Source: Terriglobia bacterium (GTDB lineage: Bacteria; Acidobacteriota; Terriglobia; JAJPHL01). From it: DNA of 64,000 nucleotides. Numbering within the stretch: position 1 is the first letter of the stretch; each line of letters begins with the position of its first letter. The notes under the pieces were generated by a model, which searched no databases, was not told the DNA's origin, and was given only the letters and a program-made list of their open reading frames with translations. The translations under genes and the position numbers were made by a program. Of the stretch, positions 9,136 through 17,121 are shown piece after piece. The DNA lies in assembly GCA_021325275.1 (NCBI GenBank), contig JAJPHL010000031.1:1-64000 (forward strand). The letters are read 5' to 3'.

Positions 9136-9702
9136 CTAAAACTCCGCGACTTTCACGAACAACATTGGATAAATGTCGCTGCGACTGGGATTGTCCGGAT
9201 CGTACACCACGGCCACGGTGTCGCCATCCGATCCGAAGCGGCTGCGGTGTCCGTACGTCTTGCCCGCGACTGTCGCGCCGCCCGGCAGCGCGAATTCGTA
9301 AGACGCTTTGTAGTGACCGCCGTTGTGATTCGCCGGCGTCCAGCCCACTTTGAGCAAACGCCCTTGCGCCACGCGTCCGTTCGCGAGCAACGATCGCTGC
9401 CGCGCGATCCGCACCCAAATCATGATGGGCGCGATCAACCCCGCGACCAACGCGATGTATGGAACCAACTCGGGCGGAGCGGCGTGAAGGCCGCCGCGAT
9501 ACGCGCGCTGAAATTGATCCATGTGCGCGATGAACCAATAAACCCAGATCGCGATTCCGATCGGCAGCACCGACGCGACAATCGCGACGATTCCTCGCCA
9601 TGTGTACGCCACGTCGCGCGGCAGCGATTTCGCCAGTTCCGAGGGCGGCCGCCACGCTTCCGGTTCTTTTTGAGACTGCATCCTGCTGACAATGTCGTTC
9701 AT
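9136..9702 (-). CDS. DUF3592-type membrane protein, paralogue B
   Basis: 188 residues with WRPPSELAKSLPR at the N-terminus, two hydrophobic segments (about 36-60 and 80-100), then a single DUF3592-like domain with LLANGRVAQGRLLKV, YEFALPGG and the tail VVYDPDNPSRSDIYP. It looks like a shortened version of the 261-residue paralogue, with one soluble domain instead of two. GGAGG lies 7 bases before the ATG, and the start overlaps the stop of the upstream ribbon-helix-helix gene by four bases, a sign of translational coupling. Confidence 0.82.
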   Translation of the reverse strand: MNDIVSRMQSQKEPEAWRPPSELAKSLPRDVAYTWRGIVAIVASVLPIGIAIWVYWFIAHMDQFQRAYRGGLHAAPPELVPYIALVAGLIAPIMIWVRIARQRSLLANGRVAQGRLLKVGWTPANHNGGHYKASYEFALPGGATVAGKTYGHRSRFGSDGDTVAVVYDPDNPSRSDIYPMLFVKVAEF

Positions 9703-9902
9703 GATGCACCTCCCGGCTCTTCCGATTGCGCTGGCGGAGCGGCGGGCGATTTGCCGTCGAGTCTTCCGGCTTGTTGCAACGCCCGCCGCAGCAAAAACTC
9801 GATTTGCGCGTTGACACTGCGCAGGTCCGCGTCGGCCCAGCGCTGAAGCGCTTCATGGACCGCCGGATCGAGCCGCAACGGAAATGCTTTGCGTTCCGCC
9901 AT
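9699..9902 (-). CDS. Small Arc/MetJ-type ribbon-helix-helix protein
   Basis: A 67-residue protein. The first 12 residues (AERKAFPLRLDP) form the predicted DNA-contacting strand, followed by two helices (AVHEALQRWADADLRS and VNAQIEFLLRRALQQ), which is the ribbon-helix-helix fold of Arc-type regulators. The tail is proline-rich. It lies 29 bases after the SPFH gene and overlaps the next gene by four bases. No toxin gene is adjacent, so an antitoxin role is unlikely. Autoregulation of this membrane-protein operon is more plausible. Confidence 0.82.
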   Translation of the reverse strand: MAERKAFPLRLDPAVHEALQRWADADLRSVNAQIEFLLRRALQQAGRLDGKSPAAPPAQSEEPGGAS

Positions 9903-9931
9903 GGAAATATCCCTGTGCCTCGCGCGATCTC

Positions 9932-10801
9932 CTACGTGTACAGTGTGCCCGTGTTCACCACCGGCTCCGCGCCGCGGTCGCTACACAGCACCACCAGCAG
10001 ATTGCTGACCATGGCGGCCTTGCGCTCTTCGTCGAGTTCGACCAAGTGCTTCCTGCTGATTTGGTCGAGCGCCATTTCCACCATGCCCACCGCGCCTTCC
10101 ACGATTTTCTGGCGCGCCGCGATCACCGCGCTGGCTTGCTGGCGCCGCAACATCGCGCCCGCGATCTCCGGCGCGTACGCCAAGTGGCTGATGCGCGCTT
10201 CAATCACTTCGATTCCCGCGCGCGACAACCGCTCCTGGATCTCGTGGCGTAAACGGTCGGTGACTTCGCCCACCGAGTGGCGCAGCGAGGTCTTCCCTTC
10301 CTCGTGCGCGTCGTAAGGATAGGTGGTGGCGAGCACGCGCACGGCCGATTCGCTCTGCACATGCATGAACTGCTCGTAGTCGTCGACGTTGAACACCGCC
10401 TCGAACGTCTCGACGATGCGCCACACGATGATCGACGCGATCTCGATGGGGTTGCCGTCGATGTCATTGACCTTCAACTTGTCGCTTTCAAAGTTGCGGA
10501 TGCGCAGCGAAATGGTCCTGCGCGACGACAGCGGATTCACCCACAGGAATCCCGGCTGCTTCAACGTTCCTTTGTACACGCCGAGGACCGTCAGCACCAC
10601 GGCGCGGTTCGGATTCACCACCGTCAAGCCGATGCATCCGAAAATCGCGGACGCGAACAGCAGGACCGCGCCAAGAATCCCCAGGCCCCACGCTGCTTGC
10701 ACCGCCGTGACGAACGCCCAGATCGCGGCCAGGAAGGTCAGTAAAAAAATCCCCGCCATCAGCCAACCGGAAACACCGTTCAATTCTTTTTCGCGCAACA
10801 T
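9932..10801 (-). CDS. SPFH/band 7 (stomatin/prohibitin-like) membrane protein
   Basis: The protein has 289 residues from the ATG at 10801, chosen because AAGGAGG lies a few bases upstream. Two N-terminal transmembrane segments (about 10-60) precede a band-7 domain with NPNRAVVLTVLGVYKGTLKQ, a DGNPIEIASIIVWRI strand and the RLSRAGIEVIEARISHLAYA region. A helical tail rich in alanine and glutamate (AGAMLRRQQASAVIAARQKI) follows. Proteins of this family form large oligomeric rings that scaffold membrane microdomains and proteases. It is the main recognisable member of the leftward operon. Confidence 0.93.
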   Translation of the reverse strand: MLREKELNGVSGWLMAGIFLLTFLAAIWAFVTAVQAAWGLGILGAVLLFASAIFGCIGLTVVNPNRAVVLTVLGVYKGTLKQPGFLWVNPLSSRRTISLRIRNFESDKLKVNDIDGNPIEIASIIVWRIVETFEAVFNVDDYEQFMHVQSESAVRVLATTYPYDAHEEGKTSLRHSVGEVTDRLRHEIQERLSRAGIEVIEARISHLAYAPEIAGAMLRRQQASAVIAARQKIVEGAVGMVEMALDQISRKHLVELDEERKAAMVSNLLVVLCSDRGAEPVVNTGTLYT

Positions 10802-10832
10802 ATGCGCCTCCTTGTCACTAACCAAGCCGGGC

Positions 10833-11042
10833 TTATCGAAGCCAGCGGCAAACCACGATCGCGTTGCCCACGATCAATCGGGGAATCCACTCCGGCACCG
10901 CTAAATGCATTTGCTGATGCAAAGTGCACGCCCATTGGGCCGTCGAGTGCAAACCCATCAAGATCGCGCCGGCAAAGGTCGTCGTGAGAATCGATCCAAA
11001 CATCCCCCTAGGCTTCCCCCCAAAACCGGTTTCAAATCCCAT
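10833..11042 (-). CDS. Small predicted membrane protein, first gene of SPFH operon
   Basis: A 69-residue frame with one hydrophobic stretch (GSILTTTFAGAILMGLHSTA). Support for it being real comes from a strong ribosome site (GGAAGGAG, 10 bases before the ATG), its place 31 bases before the SPFH gene on the same strand, and a promoter-like sequence upstream. No family is recognised. Confidence 0.5.
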   Translation of the reverse strand: MGFETGFGGKPRGMFGSILTTTFAGAILMGLHSTAQWACTLHQQMHLAVPEWIPRLIVGNAIVVCRWLR

Positions 11043-11090
11043 CTCCGAACCGCTCCTTCCTGGTAATCCCCTCGTTCATTGACATCACCA

Positions 11091-11119
11091 CGATATCTAA
11101 GTGATATCATTCTTGTCAA
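11091..11119 (-). promoter_or_regulatory. Predicted promoter of the SPFH operon with twin GATATC operator
   Basis: On the lower strand TTGACA (11119-11114) is followed by two GATATC sites at 11108-11103 and 11097-11092, 11 bases apart (one helical turn). The second overlaps the place of the -10 box. A repressor bound to both would block the polymerase. The spacing to a good -10 is imprecise, so the exact start site is uncertain. Confidence 0.45.
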
Positions 11120-11179
11120 GCGAATTTACAAAACGAATCTCGGATGATTATCTTCTTTGTATTGTGTAGAATAACCGCC

Positions 11180-11821
11180 ATGAAGATGGCCGACCAGATC
11201 CGCGCTCGCATCGCGGCGCTGCCGGTGCGTAACACCGCCACCCTCCGAGGAGTGCGCCGCGACTTCTCGCGCCAGTTCGCGAAATCCGACGCCGCCGAAG
11301 TGATGGCCGTGGCGCGCGCGCTGGTTCACTCGCCGCTTCGTTGGATCGCCTATGAGTTGGTGCAGCATCACCCTGGCGCGATGTCGGGATTGCGACAAAA
11401 AGACGTGGAAGAATTCGGCGAAGGAATCGCCAGTTGGGCCGACGTCGATTGCTTCGCCTGCTTCATCGCGGGACCCGCGTGGCAAGCGCGACAAATCCCC
11501 GATCGCGTGATCCACGCCTGGGCGCGATCGCGCGACCGCTGGTTGCGTCGCGCGGCGCTGGTGTCGACGGTGGCGTTGAATTGTCCAGCGCGCGGTGGGC
11601 GCGGGGACACGCCGCGCACGTTGCGCGTGTGCACGATGCTGGCGGACGATCGCGACGACATGGTGGTGAAAGCACTGTCGTGGGCGCTGCGCGAATTGTC
11701 AAAACGCGATCCGCGCGCGGTGCGTGCATTTCTCGCCTCGACGCCGGTGGCGGCGCGCGTGTCGCGGGAAGTTCGCAACAAACTCACCACGGGGCTCAAG
11801 TCGGGGCAGGCCAAAAAGTGA
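11180..11821 (+). CDS. AlkD-like DNA alkylation-repair HEAT-repeat protein
   Basis: 213 residues from the ATG at 11180. The protein is a run of paired helices matching the DNA alkylation repair family (PF08713): VRRDFSRQFAK, ALVHSPLRWIAYELVQHH, then a WARSRDRWLRRAALVSTVAL helix pair and MVVKALSWALRELSKRDP. AlkD removes N3- and N7-alkylated bases by binding DNA in a solenoid of HEAT repeats. The tryptophan, aspartate and arginine of the WARSxDRWxRR segment are in the expected place. A TAGAAT box ends 7 bases before the ATG, so the transcript may be leaderless. It is divergent from the SPFH operon. Confidence 0.85.
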   Translation: MKMADQIRARIAALPVRNTATLRGVRRDFSRQFAKSDAAEVMAVARALVHSPLRWIAYELVQHHPGAMSGLRQKDVEEFGEGIASWADVDCFACFIAGPAWQARQIPDRVIHAWARSRDRWLRRAALVSTVALNCPARGGRGDTPRTLRVCTMLADDRDDMVVKALSWALRELSKRDPRAVRAFLASTPVAARVSREVRNKLTTGLKSGQAKK

Positions 11822-11838
11822 ACGGAGCTTGCCGCCGT

Positions 11839-14800
11839 TCAGCGATTGCGAAGATTGATCGCCACGTCGCGTCCACTTTCCAGTTCGTTGGCCGACGCCC
11901 CGGTGAATCGAAGATCTGCGGGCGACGTCCCTTCCACGCGAGTCAAAAGAATCCGCTGGCCACTGCCAATCACGACCCCGTCTAACCACGCCATCGCGGC
12001 GCTGTTGCCGGTCCCTGTATCGATCAGCGAGGCCGGATGGTTTCCAGGCGTAAGCCGCAGCGGCGATCCCGTGCGACCGGTCAGGGAAAAGGCAAATCCA
12101 CTCAACGATAGCTGATCCCTCGACGACAGATAGACCGCCGTGCCGCCGTCATCGCCGACCAATTCCAGGCTCGCTTCCGGTTGTCCAGGCATCGGCGCGC
12201 CACGGCTTTGCGGCGCCGCCGAAGTACACGCCAATCCGCGTGGCACGCGTGTCGGCCGCAATGGGTCGAGATTGGTGACACGCTTCAACAATGTGATCAG
12301 GTCCAGCGTATTCAGAACGCCGTCCCCGCCACGGGCCGATGCTGAGTCCACGGGAAATGCATCCATGGCATCGTAGCGATCCGAACAAGTGGCCGGCACA
12401 AAACCCGAAAGCTGGGTTACGGCACGCAGAAGGGCAATCAAGTCGAGAGTGTTCAGCGTGCCGTCGCCGAAGTGGCCGTCACCATCGGTCGTTGCCGGAA
12501 AGACGTCGCCGACCAAGTAAGGCACGCCCACCACGAGATTGGTGTCCAAACCGGCGATGACCGTGACGGTATTTCCTGAAAGCGACGCGCTCGCGACGCT
12601 GACGTGGGTCGTGTAGAGCTGGCCGAGGAGGGCCCCAGCAGGAACCGTCACCGTCACCGTGCCCAGTTGCACGGTCCCGCTAAACGCGGGATTGAGTCCG
12701 GCGTAGGTCAGCGTAATCATCGCTGCGCCGGCGTTTGATGAAACCGGCGCCGGTTGCGAGACTCTAGGAACGAAAGCAAGCGTACCGCTCAAGGCGGCCG
12801 CGCCCGAGACGGGCGTCAGACTTAGAGTGAACGAGAGAGAGTCCAGGGAAAGACCCACCGGCAGCGCGAGCGTCAGGGGAATCTGCGCGGTATTGCCCGG
12901 CATCGCGCTCGCGGGACTCGCGTACACCAAGCTGGTCGCATTGATCGTGGTGATATCGGTGCTGGAATTGAGCTTTCCACCGCTCGAAACGGTCACGGCG
13001 TTTGTGACGCTGGCCGGCGCGTTATCCGCCACGCTGACCGTGACCATTATCGCCGGGTAGCTGTTAGTCGGCGCGAGCGCATCGGAACGGAAACAAGCGA
13101 GCGGCCCCAGGGTGCAAGTCCAGCCGGACCCCGCGATGGCCGTTGCAATCAAACCGGACGGCAACGTGTCGGTCACAGTGACCGTTCCAACGCTCGACGC
13201 CGTGCCGCTGTTGGCGACATTGATGCTGTAGGATTGGCCGGCCTGTCCCTGCTGGAAATTTCCGGTATGGCTCGATGCGACGGCGAGACGAGGCGAAGTG
13301 CTCAGTAAAATCGCGAAGTTGGTCGAGTTCGAATTCGTCACCACCAGATCGGGACGCCCGTCGCCGTTGAAATCACCCAACAGTAGGTTGAATAGCCCAA
13401 ACTGAGCGGCAAGGCCAGCAACGCCATAGGTAATTGGCGACTGAAACGTTCCATCACCGTTTCCTGGGAGGATGCTCACCGTGTTCGCGTTGTCATTGAG
13501 CACTGCCAAGTCCGGCTTACCGTCTCCATTGAAATCTGCCACCGCCATGCGGGTGCTGAAAGCCGTTCCTGTTCCCGTGGCGTAGAAGACGCCAGGCTGG
13601 AAGGTTCCGTCACCTTTGCCGAGCAAAACGCTGACGCCGGTGCTATTGGAAATGGCCAAGTCAGGCTTGCCGTCGCCGTTGAAGTCCCCTGTGACCGTAT
13701 AGCCCCCGGGGCTGAGTTGCTGGAATCCGGTGAAGAGCTGGTTCAGGATTGTCGTGTTGCCAGTGTTGAACCACATGCTGTAGTAGTTGGGGCCTGGGAC
13801 TAATCCATTACCGTTCTCATAGTCGCCCAGAACCCCAACCGCCAAATCTAGTTTGTCGTTCAACTTGAAATCCGCGACGGCAAACGAGTAGGTGTCTCCC
13901 AACACACCCAAAATGGTGGCGCTTGGAAAGGTCCCATCGCCTCTGCCGGGCAGGAACGCGGCGTCATTGAAACCTCCCACCACCAGATCGACATTTCCGT
14001 CGCCCGTGAAATCACCGGCGGCAATGCAGTTTAGATTCCTGATCGTTTGATAGTTGGCAGCAGCGCCAAATGTTCCGTCGCCATTGCCTAACAGCACCGT
14101 CACGCTGCCCAGTTCTCCTGCAATGAGGTCGGGAGATTGATTATTAATGGCTAAGTCCACTTTGCCGTCTTTGTTGAGATCGACCGCCAACATTTGCGCG
14201 GGTGCGCCTCCAATCACGGGACCGTTTTTGGTGACGAATGTTCCATCGCCATTGCCCAGCAAAAGAGAGAGGCTGCTGACACCCTGAACGTTGTTCTGCA
14301 CCATCGCCAAGTCGGCTTTTCCATCGCCGTTGAAATCGCCCACAGCGCCGGGAGATCCCGTTAAAAGACTCGTCGGTGGTGAAGGCCAGTTCAAGGGCGC
14401 GGCGACAGTCAGGGATAATGCGGCTGAGCTCGACGCCGCGTCGTTAACGTCTCCGGAGTAATTCGCTTGCAAGGACACCACGCTGATCGGCAGAACTGGC
14501 GTCAACGTCGCTTGACCTCCCGACAGAGTGACTGTGCCAAGCGTTTGCGCACCGGCTGCAAAAGTGATCGTTCCCGTGGCCGTCGACGGCGAGACCGTTG
14601 CGGTCAACGTAAGGGGCTGGCCAAACCCAATGGGATTCGCGGAGGCGTTCAAGGAAACGCTTGTCGCGATCAATCCCGCTTGGTTGACGGTGAATACCGA
14701 GCCCGCGATGGCCAACGTTCCGGTTCGCGCGATGGAAGTCGGATTCGCGGCCACCGAGTAGTTCACCGTACCGTTGCCCGATCCGCTTGCGCCGGAGGTG

Positions 14801-16911
14801 ACGCTGACAAAACTGCTGTTGCTGCTCGCCGTCCAGGGGCACCCGGTGCCGGCGGTGACGACAACAGATCCCGTTCCGCTTGGTGCGGAGAACGGATGGC
14901 TTGTTGGCGCAATCGAGAATGCGCAGCCCGAGTTGGAAACTTGTAGGATGCCGGTCCCTTTGCCGCTCTGGCCATCCGGATTCGTAACCGTTACGTCTTG
15001 GGCTCCCAGAGTTGCGCTGGTGGTCGAAATGCTCAAGATGAGCGTGGTGGGATTGACGTATGTCAGGTTGTTAACCGTGACGCCGCCCGATATGTGAACG
15101 CTGAGACGGTTCGGAAACGCGGGACCAGGATCGTAAAAACCCGTCCCTGTAACAGTGATCTCGGCGGCGGCTTGTCCGGGAGCGACCGAAGGCGTCGACG
15201 ATGACGGAACGGGCGGCGGAGCCAAGACTTTCGCAACCTGCAAGCCATAAGCATTAGTTCGGCTGCCATACTGCTGGATCGTCCACATGGTCATGTCGTC
15301 GGAAGGATCCAAACTGGTGGACGACGATACGCCCCACAAACGGGCGCCGAACGAGGACCCGGTATCTCCCGGCGGGTTGTACGCGGTGTTGCTGGATGTG
15401 TAGAAACTCGGAGCGTCCATTTGGCCGGAGGGATCATTGGAACGCCGCGCCGTGAAGACCGCATCGATGTAATGAGATAGTCCGGCCGTACTCGAAGCGA
15501 GAACGACATTCCCTTGTCCGGATACGACCAGCGATGGAACCCAATAATTCCGAGGTGACGTGGACGTTGGATCAAAAACGGTGCCCGCCTGCACTAAGGA
15601 AAAAGGCTCCGCGGATGACGCCGGAGCGCCTAGTTGATACCAGCGCAGCCCATTGCGGTCGGGCCGCGTGTTGTTGGATGTTCCGGTGAAATCGACACCG
15701 ATCGCGTGAGCCGTCCACAGGTAGCCGTTGCGGATATGGGCCATGGTCAAACGGTCGTCGATGCCGTCCAGTTCTCCAGTCGTTCCGTTAGCGTTGCCCA
15801 AATGAGGCACGGCGACAGGAAAATCGGTTGCGGGCACCGTCAAGGAACTTGGCGTGACGAACGATCCGTTGCTGTTAAAAACCACGGCGTCCGCTACGAG
15901 CCCGCCGAAGAATTGGGAACTCACGCCAATAAAGTAACCGAGGGTGGCGTTCGGATCGTCGTTGTCGACACCTTGTGGCGTGACCGGTCCGGTCTGCTGG
16001 TAAGTTGTGTTTACGACGATGAGTCCGCCGCTGACGACGGAGTTCCGGTATACGACAAAAAGGCCCGCGCCGCTGTATTCATACTGGGAGCCAGACACGC
16101 AAAATTGATCAGCGCCGATATAGAGCGCGTTCACGTCGACTCCCAGGGAGGGATTGTCCACGAAACAACTGGCCGCCGACGGCACGTTCGTGCTGACATC
16201 GTAATAATAAAACGCCCACGTGGTCGCACTGGTGATGCTGGCGCCGTTGCTCACGGCGATGAGAAGGCGATTGGGCACGCCCGTATTAATTGCTGTGACA
16301 AACCAATCGCCGGAGAAGCGGTCGTAGCGTAAATGCGGTTCGACGGCGGTGAATCCGTTGCTGACCGAAGCGAAGAACGAATCCAAGGCCACGTGGATTT
16401 GGCCGTCCGGCTGACCCGTGCCTTTGTCGAACGACTCAATGACGGAGTTGTTGGCCATTAAGAACTGCGTAGGGCCGATTGCACCCGCGGGCTCCGGTGG
16501 AAAAGGTCCTTCGCTGGGGTCGGAATCAAATGTGTCAAAACTCAGCCCGACCGTCTGCGGCGAAGCCGGCACGCCGCGCTCCCTATTCTCCAGCGGAACC
16601 GCCATTGGGTTACGGGAAGTCCGGCTTACATCGTGAGGCGAATCTGGATTCTGGGACAAATGCCGCCGATCCGGCAAGTGATGAACGGGAAGACGCGCTT
16701 TTCGAAATGTGCCCGGATGCGTGCGCTCGACAGCGCGCCTTTCCGCATCTCGCGCCATGATTTGCGCAGTTGTCTCGACGACGGCGGGCGGGCCTGTCCA
16801 CTGCGTCGCGATTTTGTGATCTGATAGCGCCGCCTGATAGGCAGGTGTCAGAACGGCGGACACTACCAAAAGTCCGGCTGCCGCATTAAGCTGGCGTTTC
16901 AACGGGCACAT
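11839..16911 (-). CDS. Giant secreted multidomain protein with FG-GAP repeats, cohesin-like and dockerin-like domains
   Basis: 1690 residues from the ATG at 16911, which is followed by a signal-like segment (LNAAAGLLVVSAVLTPAYQA). In order: a large N-terminal domain (about 100-560) with FLMANNSVIESFDKGTG; an IPT/TIG domain (about 570-660); a BACON domain with GCPWTASSNSSFVSVTSG (660-747); an Ig-like repeat (747-837); a run of FG-GAP/VCBS repeats with DFNGDGKPDLA calcium loops (844-1204); a DUF11-like domain (1214-1317); a cohesin-like domain (1327-1460); and two dockerin-like calcium segments, each ending LNTLDLIxLLxxVT (1467-1557). The role is probably cell-surface adhesion or matrix binding. 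The gene converges on the AlkD gene. Confidence 0.85.
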   Translation of the reverse strand: MCPLKRQLNAAAGLLVVSAVLTPAYQAALSDHKIATQWTGPPAVVETTAQIMARDAERRAVERTHPGTFRKARLPVHHLPDRRHLSQNPDSPHDVSRTSRNPMAVPLENRERGVPASPQTVGLSFDTFDSDPSEGPFPPEPAGAIGPTQFLMANNSVIESFDKGTGQPDGQIHVALDSFFASVSNGFTAVEPHLRYDRFSGDWFVTAINTGVPNRLLIAVSNGASITSATTWAFYYYDVSTNVPSAASCFVDNPSLGVDVNALYIGADQFCVSGSQYEYSGAGLFVVYRNSVVSGGLIVVNTTYQQTGPVTPQGVDNDDPNATLGYFIGVSSQFFGGLVADAVVFNSNGSFVTPSSLTVPATDFPVAVPHLGNANGTTGELDGIDDRLTMAHIRNGYLWTAHAIGVDFTGTSNNTRPDRNGLRWYQLGAPASSAEPFSLVQAGTVFDPTSTSPRNYWVPSLVVSGQGNVVLASSTAGLSHYIDAVFTARRSNDPSGQMDAPSFYTSSNTAYNPPGDTGSSFGARLWGVSSSTSLDPSDDMTMWTIQQYGSRTNAYGLQVAKVLAPPPVPSSSTPSVAPGQAAAEITVTGTGFYDPGPAFPNRLSVHISGGVTVNNLTYVNPTTLILSISTTSATLGAQDVTVTNPDGQSGKGTGILQVSNSGCAFSIAPTSHPFSAPSGTGSVVVTAGTGCPWTASSNSSFVSVTSGASGSGNGTVNYSVAANPTSIARTGTLAIAGSVFTVNQAGLIATSVSLNASANPIGFGQPLTLTATVSPSTATGTITFAAGAQTLGTVTLSGGQATLTPVLPISVVSLQANYSGDVNDAASSSAALSLTVAAPLNWPSPPTSLLTGSPGAVGDFNGDGKADLAMVQNNVQGVSSLSLLLGNGDGTFVTKNGPVIGGAPAQMLAVDLNKDGKVDLAINNQSPDLIAGELGSVTVLLGNGDGTFGAAANYQTIRNLNCIAAGDFTGDGNVDLVVGGFNDAAFLPGRGDGTFPSATILGVLGDTYSFAVADFKLNDKLDLAVGVLGDYENGNGLVPGPNYYSMWFNTGNTTILNQLFTGFQQLSPGGYTVTGDFNGDGKPDLAISNSTGVSVLLGKGDGTFQPGVFYATGTGTAFSTRMAVADFNGDGKPDLAVLNDNANTVSILPGNGDGTFQSPITYGVAGLAAQFGLFNLLLGDFNGDGRPDLVVTNSNSTNFAILLSTSPRLAVASSHTGNFQQGQAGQSYSINVANSGTASSVGTVTVTDTLPSGLIATAIAGSGWTCTLGPLACFRSDALAPTNSYPAIMVTVSVADNAPASVTNAVTVSSGGKLNSSTDITTINATSLVYASPASAMPGNTAQIPLTLALPVGLSLDSLSFTLSLTPVSGAAALSGTLAFVPRVSQPAPVSSNAGAAMITLTYAGLNPAFSGTVQLGTVTVTVPAGALLGQLYTTHVSVASASLSGNTVTVIAGLDTNLVVGVPYLVGDVFPATTDGDGHFGDGTLNTLDLIALLRAVTQLSGFVPATCSDRYDAMDAFPVDSASARGGDGVLNTLDLITLLKRVTNLDPLRPTRVPRGLACTSAAPQSRGAPMPGQPEASLELVGDDGGTAVYLSSRDQLSLSGFAFSLTGRTGSPLRLTPGNHPASLIDTGTGNSAAMAWLDGVVIGSGQRILLTRVEGTSPADLRFTGASANELESGRDVAINLRNR

Positions 16912-17121
16912 CTGATCGCGGCAGTTTATCACAGGAGAGTTTTGCGGAACTCGCATCGGGAACCATCCGGCTGCCTGGTTTCGCGGACCGCTTTCCATGC
17001 CGCAACAAACTCACGACAGGACTCAAATCGGGAGCAAGAAAATAGTTCCAGTACCGACGATCCAAACCACTTAGCGCGGCGACGTGCTAGACTTTCCATT
17101 TGCTGTTTTGAATCGAGCGTC

